DNA from: Micromonospora echinofusca
Lineage (GTDB): Bacteria > Actinomycetota > Actinomycetes > Mycobacteriales > Micromonosporaceae
DNA: 64,000 nucleotides
Direction of reading: 5' to 3'
NCBI RefSeq assembly: GCF_900091445.1
Contig: NZ_LT607733.1
Coordinates: forward strand, 5,917,001 to 5,981,000
Both the position numbers and the translations under genes were made by a program. Shown here piece after piece: positions 1 to 11,800 of this stretch; the stretch's first letter is position 1; every line of letters begins with the position of its first letter. The notes beneath the pieces are model-generated. The model made no database searches, was not told the DNA's origin, and worked only from the letters and a program-made list of their open reading frames with translations.

Positions 1-3000
1 CAGCACCCGCTCGATCTCACCCGGCTCGATCCGGACCCCACTGATCTTCACCTGCTGGTCGAGCCGGCCCAGGTACTCGATGACGTCGCCGTCGAGCCAC
101 CGTACGAGGTCACCGGTCCGGTACAGCCGACCACCGGGTCCACCGAACGGGTCAGGCACGAATCGGCTGGCGGTCTCGGCCGGTCGGCCCACGTAGGACT
201 GCGCGACACAGTGCCCGCCGAGATACAGCTCGCCCGGCACGCCGACCGGCACCGGGTTGAGGTCGACGTCGAGGACGAGGTTCGTCACGTTGTCGATCGG
301 GCGGCCGATCGGCACGCTCGTCGCCCCCGGGTGCGGCTGCGGGGCGAGCTCGTACCAGGTGCAGGCGATGGATCCCTCGGTCGGCCCGTAGAGGTTGTAC
401 ACCCTGGCGTCGGTCCGCTCGGCCAGGCGCCGGGCGGTCGACAGGGTGAACTTCTCCCCGAGCAGCATGACCTCACGCAGACAGCCGGGGATCCCCGGTA
501 CCGCGTCGAGGAACGCGTCCATCATCGACGGTACGAAGGTCGCGTGGCTGACCTGGTGCCGCTCGATGAACGCGGCCAGGCCCAGCGGGTCGAGGTGCAG
601 CCTGTCGGGCGCCATCACCAACGTCGCCCCGGCGACCAGCGGCCGGAAGATCTCGCCGACCGACACGTCGAAGGTGTAGGGGGTCTTCTGGACGACCCGG
701 TCACCGCCGCGCAGCGGCAGCGCCCGTTGCAGCCAGTGCACGTAGTTGGCGGCACCCAGGTGCGGCACGGCGACACCCTTCGGGCCACCCGTGGACCCCG
801 AGGTGAACAGGACGAAGGCGGGGTGGCCTCCGGTCGCCTCGACGGGTGCCCGCTCCGGGCCGCCCGCGTGGGGGCCGAGCACCGGCACGACGCCGGTCAG
901 CACCTCGTGCAGTTCCTCGTCGGCCACCACCAGCGCGACGTCCGCGCCGACCAGCCGCTGCCGCAGCCGCGCCGCCGGATCGTCCGGATCGAGCGGCACG
1001 AACGCCGCACCGGACTGGAGGATGCCCAGCAGCACGGTCACCAGGTGGGCACTGCGCCGCATGCAGACGGCGACCGGCCGGTCCGGCCCCGCCCCCGCCG
1101 CCGCCAGTCGCCGGGCGAGTGCCGTCGCGGCCACGACGAGCTCCCGGTACGTGAGCGTCCCGGTGTCGTCGCGGACCGCCACGGCGTCCGGGGTCATCGC
1201 CGCCTGCCGGAGGACGCCACCGTGCAGCGTCGTCTCGGCCGGGGAAACCGGCGCGGACACCGGCCCGGACAGCCGCCGCGCGAGCTCGGCGCCGGAGAGC
1301 AGCGGCCCGGTGGCGGACCCGCCGACATCGGCGAGCATGTCGGTCAGCACCCGGTGGTACGCCTGCGCCAGCCAGTTCAGACGTTCCGGGCGGACCCGCT
1401 CCGGCATCGCGGTGAACATGACGTACCCGGGCAGGACGGTCACGGCCAGCGGGAACTCGTTGGGGCTGTCGTCCTCGGTCTGGGACGTCTGCACCGCGGT
1501 GTCGCGCAGCAGGTAGTAGTCGAGGAAGTTGAAGACCGCCTCGACCAGCGGCTGCGTCGTCCCGGCCAGCGACTGGAGCCGGGGCAACGGGTAGCGCCGA
1601 TGGGGCAGCAGTCCGGTTTCCGCCTCGGCAGCGGCCCGGATCAGGTCCAGCCAGGTGCCGCGCGGGCGCAGGCCGAGCACCGGCGGCGTGTTGAGGTACA
1701 TCCCGAGCACCTCGTCACCACCGCTGACCTCCGGGCGGCCGTTGCTCACCAGGCCACACAGGAAGCCGTCGGCGCCGCTCAGGGCGCTCATCGTCTTGAA
1801 GAACGCGGCCAGGTACACACTCTTCACCGGGACGCCGACCGCCGCGGCCAGTTCTCGCAGCCGGTCGGCGTCGGTACCGAGCGGCTGCGCCACCGTGTGC
1901 GGGGCACCGGACTCGGCCGCTCCCCACTCCTGAGGAAGGCGCAGCGTCTCGTACCGGTCCAGCATCCTGGTCCAGTACTCGCGGCTCTCCGGATCGGCGA
2001 CCACCGCGCGTTCCATGGCGATGAAGTCCGCCCAGCGACGCGCCGGCCGGTCCATCGACGGCGGGGTCCGCTCCTCCCGCGCCGCCACGTAGCGGTCCAT
2101 CAACTCGCCGAGCAGCGAGTTGTGGCTCCAGCCGTCGAGAATGACGTGGCACTCCACCCAGGCCAGCACCCACTTGGTGGCACCGGTGCGGTAGGCGAAG
2201 AGACGCCACAGCGGCGCCCGGTCCAGCACGACGGGAGCCAGCCGGTGTCGGGCGGCCTCCTCCCGGATGAGGAGCTCCTGCTCGGCCTCGTCGAGCCCGT
2301 CGAGATCCTGCACCACCACCTCGGCCCTGGCCGACGCGTGCACCAGTTGCAGCGGCTCACCGTAACTGGTGAGGTCGAAGGAGGTACGCAGCACGTCGTG
2401 CCGGGCCACGACCTGCCGCACCGCGGCCCGCAGGGCGGCGGCTGACAGCGGCGCACCGTCGTCGACGACGTACAGCGTCACGTTCTGGTACGGCCGGCGT
2501 TCCGCGTCGGCCATCAGCTCGTAGAGCATGCCGGCCTGGACGTCCGACAACGGGTAGGCGTCGAGCACGTCCTCCGGGAGCTTCGCCCGGTCGGCGGCCG
2601 ATATCTGCCCGAACTCCTCGGTCACCAGGTCGTCCGGCCGGTCGTCGAGGCACTGCCGGGCCACGGCGGCGACGGCGGCGACGGTGCGGTGCTGGAAGAG
2701 GTCCTGCACGCTCACCGCCAGGCCGGCCTCGCGCAGCGCACCGACCAGTCTGATCGCGCGCATCGAGTCGCCGCCGAGGGCGAAGAAGTCGTCCGCGCCG
2801 CCCACCTGTCGCACCTGGAGGACCTCGGCCCACACCCGCGCGACCAGGTTCTCCTCCGGGGTGCTGGGCGCGACGTACGCGGTGCTGGTCGTGCGGGCCT
2901 CCTGCTCCGGGGCGGGCAGGGCGCGACGGTCGATCTTCCCGCTGCTGGTCCGGGGAAGTGCGTCCAGGGACACGAACCGGCCGGGCACCATCGCCGCCGG

Positions 3001-5895
3001 CAGCACCCCGGAGAGTCCGGCGCGGAGCCGGTCCGGCGTGGCGTCCGCACCGTCGCGCGCCACGACGTAGGCGACCAGTTGGGCGGGCATGTCCGCGGGC
3101 CGGTGCAGGGAGACCGCGGCCTCCGCGACCGCCGGGTGCTCCATCAGCCGTGCTTCGATCTCACCCAGCTCGATCCGGACGCCGTGCAGCTTGACCTGCG
3201 CGTCGATGCGGTCGAGGAAGTCGATGGTCCCGTCGGCGCGCAGCCGGACCAGGTCGCCGGTGCGGTACATCCGTTCGCCCGGCACGGACGAGAACGGGTC
3301 CGGCACGAACCGCTCGGCGGTGGTGCCGGGCCGGTTGCGGTACCCGTGAGCCAGCCCGATGCCGGCCAGGTAGAGCTCACCGGGCCAGCCCACCGGCACC
3401 ATCCGCAGCTGCTCGTCCAGGATGTGGACGCGGATGTTGCTGATCGGCGTGCCGATCGGTACGCCGGCGGTGTCGAGGGTGGCGAGCAGCCGCTCGTCGA
3501 CCCGTTGGGCGGTGACGTCGACCGACGCCTCCGTCGGGCCGTACAGGTTGTGCAACGCCGCCGACGACCAGGCCGCGAAGCGCCGGGCGGTGACGGCGCG
3601 CAGCGCCTCGCCACTGCAGAACACCTGCCTGAGGCTCGGCGGCGCCTGCGCGACGACGGCCAGGAAGGCGTCGAGCATCGACGGCACGAAGTGCAGGTGC
3701 GTCACCGCCTCGTCCCGGATCAGGCGGGCCAGCTCCAGCGGGTCCCGGTGCACGCCCGGCGGCGCCACCACGATGGTCGCGCCCGTGATCAGCGGCCAGA
3801 AGAACTCCCACACGGCCACGTCGAACGTGAACGGGGTCTTCTGCAACACCCGGTCGCCGGGACGTAGCTGGTAGCTCTCCTGCATCCAGGTGAGCCGGTT
3901 GACTATCCCGCCGTGATCGATGACCGCGCCCTTGGGGCGCCCGGTGGAGCCGGAGGTGTAGATGACGTACGCCCGGTCGTGTGCGGTCAGTTCCGGAAGG
4001 CCCGTGGGCTGCCCGTGGAGGTCGGCCGCCCCGTCTTCCGGGGCCCCGGTAACCGGAGGGACCACCGGCACGTCGCCGAACGCGGCCGCGTGGTCGGTTC
4101 CGGCCACCACCGCACGTACCTGGGCGTCGGTCGCCACCTCCGCCCGGCGCGCAGCCGGGTCCTCCGGGTCGAGGGGCAGGTAGGCGCCGCCGGCCTTCAG
4201 GACCGCGAGCAGCGCGCCGACGAGTTCCGCGCTGCGGGGCAGGCAGACCCCGACGACGTCGCCCCGACCGACGCCGTGCCGGCGGAGGGTGTGGGCCAGG
4301 GCGTCGGAGAGCTGGTCCAGCTCGCCATAGCTCCACCTGCGTCGCCCGTCCCGTACCGCGACCGCCGCCGGGTCCCGCCGGGCGCGGTCCCGGACCAGCT
4401 CGTGCAGGGGGCTGGCGGGGACGTCCCGGCGGACACCGGTCAGCACTGCCCGCAGCCGGTGGCGCTCAGCCTCATCGAGGACGTCCAGCGCGCCGACCGA
4501 CGTCCCCGGCGCGGTGACGGCGCGTTCCAGCAGGACGAGGTAACGGGTGACGAGCTCGTCGACGGTCCGCTCGTCGAACAGGGCGGTCGCGTAGTCGATC
4601 GCGCCGAACAGCCCGTCGGCGGTCCGCCGCAGCCCCATGCTCAGGTCGAGTTTGACGCCCCGTGGCGGGGTGGCGACGTCGACGACGTCGAGGTCGTCGA
4701 AGCGTCCCGGCAGCCCCCCGTTCTCGTCCTCGAACAGGAACATCGTCGACACCAGCGGGTTGCGGGACAGGTCCCGCTCCGGCGCGACCGCGTCGACGAC
4801 CCGGTCGAAGGGGATGTCCTGGTGGCTGACGGCGGCGTGCAGCGTGTCCCGCACCCGGTCGACCAGCAGGTCGAAGCTGGGTGCACCGGAGCAGTCGCAG
4901 CGCAGCACCAGCGTGTTGAGGAAGGGGCCGACGACGGCGTCCACTCCCGTCCGGGTCCGGCCGCTCACCGGCATCCCGACGGCGACGTCGTCCTGCCGCG
5001 TCAGCCGGGCCAGCAGTGCGGCGAAACCGGCGAGCAGCACGACGTACGGCGTGGTCCGGTGCCGCTGGGCCAACTCGGCGCAGGCCCGGTCGACGTGCGC
5101 CGGCACCGCGAAGGTCACCCGGGCGCCGGCCGGATCTCGCGGGGCCGACCGGGGCCGGTCGGCGGGCAGGTCGAGTTCGGTCAGCCCGGCCAGGGCGTCC
5201 TGCCACCAGCGCAGACCAGCCTGTGCCTCCGCTGTGCCGAGGTGTCGCTGCTCCCATCTCGCGTGCTCGGCGAACTGTCCCGGCCGGGCGGGCTGCGGGG
5301 CCCCGGTCCGGGCCGCGTGGTAGAGCCCGGCGAGGTCGGCGCAGAGCAGCTGCACGGACCAGCCGTCGCAGGCGATGTGGTGCAGGTGCGCGACGAGTAC
5401 CTGTTCGTCGTCGCCCAACCGCACCAGGACCGCTCGCCATACCGGGCCGGCGGCGAGGTCGAATCCGCGTCCGGCCTGGTCGGCCAGCAGGGCGGCGAGC
5501 CCGGCCTCGTCGGTGGTCACGACCGGCAGGTCGACCGGCGCGGGCGGATCGATGACCTGGACCGGCTCCCCGTCGTGCAGCTCGTACCTCGTCCGCAGGA
5601 TGTCGTGACGGGCGGCCAGGCTGGTCAACGCGCCGCGCAGCGCCTCGACGTCGAGCACACCGCGCAGCCGCAGCACGAGGGGCACCAGGTAGTCCACCCC
5701 GCCGGGCGCGAGTTGGTCCAGGAACCACATCCGGCGCTGCGCCGACGACAGTGGCGCCGGCCCGGTGTCGGTCACGTCGGCAGCGGGTCCCTCGTCGCGC
5801 CGCCGTACCCGGCCCGCGAGGCGTTGCGCCACCAGCCGGCGACGCAGCTCCGCCCCGCTGTCGGCCGCCGGACGTGGCCCCGCGGTGTCGCTCAT
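1..5895 (-). CDS. Nonribosomal peptide synthetase, C-A(Ser)-PCP-C-A..., truncated by the window edge
   Basis: Open for 1965 codons from ATG at 5895 with no stop before base 1, so the C-terminus is missing. The ATG overlaps the upstream NRPS stop by 4 bp (ATGA), implying translational coupling. Domains seen: condensation domain with HHIACDG at residues 172-178; adenylation domain with YTSGSTGRPKG at 646-656; carrier domain with GGDS, Ser1044; a second condensation domain with CHVILDG at 1249-1255, where the first His of HHxxxDG is Cys but the catalytic second His is kept; a second adenylation domain from FTSGSTGGPKG at 1697. The specificity pocket of the first A domain reads D-V-W-H-F-S-L-V-D, the established L-serine code (as in EntF). 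The second reads D-V-G-T-M-L-L-I-A, which I cannot assign. It would add the last residues encoded in this window. Any epimerase, thioesterase or further module would lie to the left. Confidence 0.93.
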   Translation of the reverse strand, partial: MSDTAGPRPAADSGAELRRRLVAQRLAGRVRRRDEGPAADVTDTGPAPLSSAQRRMWFLDQLAPGGVDYLVPLVLRLRGVLDVEALRGALTSLAARHDILRTRYELHDGEPVQVIDPPAPVDLPVVTTDEAGLAALLADQAGRGFDLAAGPVWRAVLVRLGDDEQVLVAHLHHIACDGWSVQLLCADLAGLYHAARTGAPQPARPGQFAEHARWEQRHLGTAEAQAGLRWWQDALAGLTELDLPADRPRSAPRDPAGARVTFAVPAHVDRACAELAQRHRTTPYVVLLAGFAALLARLTRQDDVAVGMPVSGRTRTGVDAVVGPFLNTLVLRCDCSGAPSFDLLVDRVRDTLHAAVSHQDIPFDRVVDAVAPERDLSRNPLVSTMFLFEDENGGLPGRFDDLDVVDVATPPRGVKLDLSMGLRRTADGLFGAIDYATALFDERTVDELVTRYLVLLERAVTAPGTSVGALDVLDEAERHRLRAVLTGVRRDVPASPLHELVRDRARRDPAAVAVRDGRRRWSYGELDQLSDALAHTLRRHGVGRGDVVGVCLPRSAELVGALLAVLKAGGAYLPLDPEDPAARRAEVATDAQVRAVVAGTDHAAAFGDVPVVPPVTGAPEDGAADLHGQPTGLPELTAHDRAYVIYTSGSTGRPKGAVIDHGGIVNRLTWMQESYQLRPGDRVLQKTPFTFDVAVWEFFWPLITGATIVVAPPGVHRDPLELARLIRDEAVTHLHFVPSMLDAFLAVVAQAPPSLRQVFCSGEALRAVTARRFAAWSSAALHNLYGPTEASVDVTAQRVDERLLATLDTAGVPIGTPISNIRVHILDEQLRMVPVGWPGELYLAGIGLAHGYRNRPGTTAERFVPDPFSSVPGERMYRTGDLVRLRADGTIDFLDRIDAQVKLHGVRIELGEIEARLMEHPAVAEAAVSLHRPADMPAQLVAYVVARDGADATPDRLRAGLSGVLPAAMVPGRFVSLDALPRTSSGKIDRRALPAPEQEARTTSTAYVAPSTPEENLVARVWAEVLQVRQVGGADDFFALGGDSMRAIRLVGALREAGLAVSVQDLFQHRTVAAVAAVARQCLDDRPDDLVTEEFGQISAADRAKLPEDVLDAYPLSDVQAGMLYELMADAERRPYQNVTLYVVDDGAPLSAAALRAAVRQVVARHDVLRTSFDLTSYGEPLQLVHASARAEVVVQDLDGLDEAEQELLIREEAARHRLAPVVLDRAPLWRLFAYRTGATKWVLAWVECHVILDGWSHNSLLGELMDRYVAAREERTPPSMDRPARRWADFIAMERAVVADPESREYWTRMLDRYETLRLPQEWGAAESGAPHTVAQPLGTDADRLRELAAAVGVPVKSVYLAAFFKTMSALSGADGFLCGLVSNGRPEVSGGDEVLGMYLNTPPVLGLRPRGTWLDLIRAAAEAETGLLPHRRYPLPRLQSLAGTTQPLVEAVFNFLDYYLLRDTAVQTSQTEDDSPNEFPLAVTVLPGYVMFTAMPERVRPERLNWLAQAYHRVLTDMLADVGGSATGPLLSGAELARRLSGPVSAPVSPAETTLHGGVLRQAAMTPDAVAVRDDTGTLTYRELVVAATALARRLAAAGAGPDRPVAVCMRRSAHLVTVLLGILQSGAAFVPLDPDDPAARLRQRLVGADVALVVADEELHEVLTGVVPVLGPHAGGPERAPVEATGGHPAFVLFTSGSTGGPKGVAVPHLGAANYVHWLQRALPLRGGDRVVQKTPYTFDVSVGEIFRPLVAGATLVMAPDRLHLDPLGLAAFIERHQVSHATFVPSMMDAFLDAVPGIPGCLREVMLLGEKFTLSTARRLAERTDARVYNLYGPTEGSIACTWYELAPQPHPGATSVPIGRPIDNVTNLVLDVDLNPVPVGVPGELYLGGHCVAQSYVGRPAETASRFVPDPFGGPGGRLYRTGDLVRWLDGDVIEYLGRLDQQVKISGVRIEPGEIERVL

Positions 5896-8800
5896 CGTCT
5901 CTCCCCAGGCTCGTCCTGATCCAGCAGGAGCGCGGCCACCTCGTCCTCGGGCAACGCGTCGACCTCGTCGACGACGAGTCGGGTGACCAGTTCCACCTGT
6001 TGCCCGACCGTCGTCGCCCCGAACAGGTCCCCCAGCGGGATGGTCACCGCGAAGAGGTCCTGGATCCGGGTACGGACCCGGGTGGCCAGCAGCGAGTTAC
6101 CGCCGATCGCGAAGAAGTCGGCATCGTGCTCGACCGCGGGGAGACCGAGCACGGCGCACCAGATCTCGGCTATCAGGTCCTCGACGGTCGCCTCGGCGGA
6201 CGCCTCCCCGGTGCGCTCGCCCTCGTCGTCGCCGGCCTCGGCGGCGATCGGCGGGAGCGCCCTCAGGTCCACCTTCCCCGCCCCGGACTTCGGCAGCTCG
6301 GCGAGGAAGACCCAGTGCCGCGGGACCATCGCCTCCGGTAGCCGTGCCCGCAGGTACGCACCGAGATCGCGCGCGTCCGGTGGGGTGGGGTCGGCGGCCA
6401 CGACGTAGCCGACAAGCTGCGCTGCGCCGCCCCGCGTGGCGGCGGTGACACTCGCCGCCCGGATCCCCGGGTGGGTGAGCAGGCACGCCTCTACCTCGGC
6501 GGGCTCGACCCGGAAGCCGTTGATCTTCACCTGACGGTCCGCCCGGCCGTGGAAGTCCAGCACCCCTTCGGCGTTCCGGCTGACCACGTCACCCGTGCGG
6601 TACATCCGGGCCCCGGGCACCGTCGAGAACGGATCCGGCAGGAAGCGCTCGGCGGTGAGCGAGGGGCGTCCGTGGTAGCCACGCGCGAGGCCGCCCCCCA
6701 GGAAGAGCTCGCCCCGGGCGCCGGGCCGCACCTGTCGCAGCTGCTCGTCGAGCACGTAGCCGACGGTGCGTCCCACCTCGGTGCCGATCGGCACGACCGC
6801 CCCGTGGGGCAGGCCGGCGGCACGCGCCTCGGTGACCTCGTAGAGGGTCGACGTGACGACGGCCTCGGTCGGCCCGTAACAGGCGATGAAGCGCGCGTCG
6901 ATGCCGAGTTCGTGCCACCGGTGCACGTCCTCGGCGTACACCACGTCCGTACCGATGTTGACCGCGCGCAGGGTATCCAGCCGGCTGTCGGCCTTCACGA
7001 CCCGGTCGAGCATGTCCCGCCACGCCATCGGCGGCAGGTCGAGGAAGGTGACCCGCGTGGCGGCGACCAGATCGGGCAGGTCGGCCGGGCTCCACCCGCC
7101 GGCGGCGGCGAGCACCAGGGTCGCGCCCGACACCAGGGTCATGCCGAGGTGTTCCATCGCGACGTCCACGAAGGGCGGACTCGTCGTCAGGATCCGGTCG
7201 GTGGCGGCCAGCCCGTACCGCAGCGCCACGTCCTCGCAGTGGGCCAGGAACGCGCCGTGTTCCACCTGCACGCCCTTGGGCTCGCCGGTGGAGCCGGACG
7301 TGTGGATGAGATATGCGAGCTGTCCGGCAAGGGCGGTGTCCGGCCGGTCTCCGGCTCCCGGGCGTCGTACCCCGCCGTCGTCCGTGGGGGCGGACGTCCG
7401 CAGGTCCTCCGGCACCAGCACCGCCGGGCCACCGGAGGGCACCGACCCGACGGCGTCCGGCGTCACCACCACGACGGCGGGGTCCATCGACGCCACGATC
7501 GACGCCAGCCGCGCTCCTGGCCCGGTGACGTCGAGCGGGGCGTGCACACCGCCGGCCGCCATCACCGCGAGCGCGGTCACGATCAGGTCCAGGCCACGGG
7601 GAAGACAGACCGCGACGGTCGACTCGGGCCCCACCCCGGCGGCGCGCAGGCGGGCCGCCGCCACGCTGACCCGCCGGGCCAACTCACCGTAGGTGAGGCG
7701 GTCGCCGCCCTGCTCCACCGCGACGGCGTCCGGCCGCGCCGCCGCCTGACGCCCGAGCAGTTCGGGCAGGGTACGGGCGGCCAGCCCACCGACGGACGCG
7801 TCCGGATCGGTGGCGACCTGCTGGAGCAGGTGTCGGTAGCGGCGGATCAGCCGTTCGATGCTCGCCGGCCGGAAGAGGTCCGTCGAGTACTCGACGAGCC
7901 CCAGGTAACCACCGTCCGGTTCCTCGCTCAGCGTGACGGTGAGGTCGTAGATCGCCGTCGGCCACGGCAACGGCAGCAGATCCAGCTGCTCCGGCAGGTC
8001 GGGAAGGTACGACGGCCGCTCCTGCCCCACCTCGAACATGATCTGGAACAGGGGGTTACGGGAGCGGTCGCGGGCGATCCGCAGGCTGTCCAGGACCCGG
8101 TCGAACGGGATGTCCTGATGCGCGTAGGCGGCCAGGGAACTCTCCCGGGTCCGCCGCAGCACGGCTCGGAAGTCGTCGCCCGGGTCCACCTCGGTACGCA
8201 GCACGAGGATGTTCGCGAAGTAGCCGATGAGCTTCTCCACCGCCGGGTTGGTCCGACCGGCGACGGGTGCGCCGACGACGATCTCCCGGGTGCCGGTCAG
8301 CTCTGCGAGCAGGCAGTTGAACGCTGCCAGGAAGGTCATGAACGGGGTGGCGCCGAGTTGCTGCCCGACCTGCACGAACGGGGCGGCGACCGGGGGCGGC
8401 ACCCGGAACACGTACAACGCGCCACGGCCCTGCCAGTGGGCGGGCCGGGGCAGGTCGGTGGGGAGTTCGGTCGCGCGTGCCCCGCGGAGCAGCCGCTGCC
8501 AGTGCTCGAGTCCACTGGCCGCCTGCGGGCCCGCCAACCAGGACGACTGCCAGGCGGCGTAGTCGGCGTACTGAACGGCCGGTGCGGCGGCCGGCCCGGG
8601 GGACGACAGTTCGGCGGCGAGGATCTGCGTCGACACGCCGTCCCAGGCGATGTGGTGCACGAGCAGGACCAGCGACTGCCGGTCGGGGCCGGAGCGGACC
8701 AGCCGGGCGCGCAGGACCGGGTCGGTGGCCAGGTCGAAGGACCGCTGGGTCAGCTCCCTGATCTGCCGGGTCACCGCGTCCGCGCCGGTGGCCTCGACGA

Positions 8801-11800
8801 GCTGGATCTCGACAGGGGCGGGCGGATCGACGACCTGGGTGAGCTGCTCGTCGACCATCTCGTAGCGGGTACGCAGGATCTCGTGCCGCTCGACCACGCG
8901 GGCGAGTGCGGCGCTCACCTCGGTGAGCGTCATCTGCGCCGGCAGCGGCACCACCACCGGCACCATCTGCTCCGGGCTGCCCGGACTCAGCTGCTCCGCC
9001 ATCCACATCCGCTGCTGTCCGGCCGACAACGGCAGCAGCCCGTTTCTGGGCAGCACCTCGATCTCGGGTGCGGCGGGTCGGTCCGCCGCGTCGGTCCCGT
9101 TGCCGGCCACCGCCGCGTCCCGGCGCAGCAGGTCGGCCTGGTCGGCGACGGTGGTGGCCTGGTACAGCTGTGCCAGCGAGACGGCCCCACCGGTACGCGT
9201 CCGCAGCCGGGCCGCCAGTTCCCCCAGTTGCAGGGAGTGTCCACCGAGCGCGAAGAAGTCGTCGTGCCTGCCCACGGTGTCGGCGGTCGCCAGTACCGTG
9301 GCCCACTCCTGCGCGACGACCTGTTCCAACTCGTCGGTGGGCAACGCCCGCTCGCCGGGCGGCAGCCCGTCCGGAACCCCGTTCAGCAGGGCAACCGCGT
9401 CGATCTTGCCACTGGACGTGGTGGGTATCGCGTCCACCCGGACGAACAGCGCGGGCAGCATCGCCTCCGGCAGGGTCCGACGCAGGTGCGCACGCAGCGC
9501 ACCGGTTTCGATGGCGGCGTCGGTGACCAGGAACGCCACGAGCTGACGCCCCCCGTCTGGACGCGGACGCCCCAGCACGACAGCCGCCCGCACCGGGGGA
9601 TGCGTCTCCAGCGCCCGCTCGACCTCGCCGGGCTCGACGCGGACACCGTTGATCTTGATCTGGTCGTCCGCCCGGCCCACGAACTCGAATTCCCCACCGG
9701 ACCGCTGCCGCGCCAGGTCACCGGTGTGGTACATCCGCGATCCGGGTGGCCCGTACGGGTCGGGCACGAACCGGGCGGCGGTCAGGTCGGGCCGCCCGAC
9801 GTACCCCCGGCCGACGTTGACGCCGCCGACGTAGAGCTGGCCGACGGCCCCCCGGGGAACCAGTTCGCCGTCCCGGCCGAGCAGGACCGCCCGCAGCCCG
9901 TCCAGCGGGCTGCCGATCGGCACCGGCCCCCGGCTCTGCTCCTGTGGCCACCGGTACGCGGTCACGTCGATCGCGCACTCGGTGGGCCCGTACGTGTTGA
10001 CGATCGTGACGTCGACCCGGTCGCGGACCTGCGCACACAACTCACCGGTGAGCGGCTCGCCGGCGCTGAACAGCAGCCGCAGCGAGGTGCAGCCGGCCCA
10101 GCCGTCCGCGGCGAGCAGCTGCCGCAGCACCGAGGGCACCACCTGGAGCACGGTCACCGCCCCCTCGGCCACCGCGCGCAGCATCACCGCCGCGTCACGT
10201 GGCGCGTCGGGCGGGGCGACGACGACGGTGCCGCCACTGATCAGCGGGCCGAACATCTCCCAGCCCGCGGCGTCGAAGGTCAGCGCCGTCTTCTGCAGCA
10301 CCCGGTCCGACGCGCCGAGCCCGAGCCGGTTGACCGGCCACCAGACCCGGTTGGCGATGCCGCCGTGGGTGACGACCACACCCTTGGGTCGCCCGGTCGA
10401 GCCGGAGGTGTACATCACGTACGCCGCGTGCCCGGCCGCGAGCCGGACCTGGGGGAACGGGACGCCGCGCGCGGATTCGTCCACCGTGAGGACCTCGACT
10501 CCGAGCTCCGCCAGGCGTCCGGCGTCGGCCGGGGCCGCGAGCAGGGTCCGTACGCCCGCGTCGGCGACGATCGTCTCGATGCGCGCCCGCGGGTGCTCGG
10601 GGTCGAGCGGGACGTAGCAGCCCCCGGCCCGCCAGACCGCCAGCAGAGCCACCACCGCGGCGGCGCCCCTCGGCAGGTGGACCCCGACCGGGGTCTCCGG
10701 CCCGACACCCCGCTCGGCCAGGCGGGCGGCCAGCGACTGCACCTGGTCCAGCAGCTCCCGGTAGGTCAGCGAGGTGCCGCCGTCCTCGACCGCCACGGCG
10801 TCCGGGGTGCGGGCGGCCTGCGCGGCGACGAGTTCGGGCAACAGCGCCGGTGGCGTCTCGGACCCGCCCGTGACTGCCGACCTGGCGGTGAGCGGCACCC
10901 GGCCCACCGCGAGCGCCGGGTCCGCCGTGAGCCGGTCCACCAGCTCGACGTACGTGGTCAGCAGGTCCGTGGCCGTCGACTCGTCGAACAGCGCGGTGGA
11001 GTATTCGAGTTCGACCCGCAGGGCGCCCTGCGCGGCCGGTACGACGTGCACGGTGAAGTCGAGCAGCGACCCCTGCGGTGTGATCGGCAGTGCGGGCCGC
11101 ACCCGGTAGGCGGTGTTCTCCTGCGTCGGCATGTTGAAGCCGACCTGGGCCAGCGGCGGCTGGCTGGGACTGTGCGTCGGGCTGGTCTCGCGCACCACCA
11201 CGGCGAACGGCACACCCTGGTGCTCCAGGGCCTCCGCCACCCGGTCACGGACCTGGGGCAGCAGCGTCTGGAAACTCTCCCGGCCGGTGACCGTGGCGCG
11301 GATCGGCACCACGTTGACCAGCATGCCGATCATCCGTTGCAGCTCGGGCCGGACCCGACCGGACACGCTGGCCCCGACGATGAGATCCGAGTCGCCGGTG
11401 TAGCGGTGCAGCAGCACGAGATAGGCCGCGAGCATCGTCATGTAGGTGGTCGCGCCGGACGCGCGGCCGACGGCGTGCAACCGGTCCACGACCGCCTTCG
11501 GGACGTCCCGGTGGATGGTCGCGCCGGAGAGGTCGCGGTGCGCCGGCCGGGGCCGGTCGGTCGGCAACGCCAGCGGGTCGGGCAGCGCCGCGAGCCGTCG
11601 GCGCCAGTAGTCCAGGTCGGCCTTCGCGCCGCCGTCGCGGATCCGGTCCCGCTGCCAGACGGCGAAGTCGAGGAAGCCGACCGGCGGTGGACTCCCCCCA
11701 CTCGCCATGTCCTCGATGACGAGGGCGAGCGACGCGGCGTCCAGGGCGATGTGGTGCGCGGCGAACAGGGCCAGCCGGCGTCCCGAGGGCGTGGTGATGA

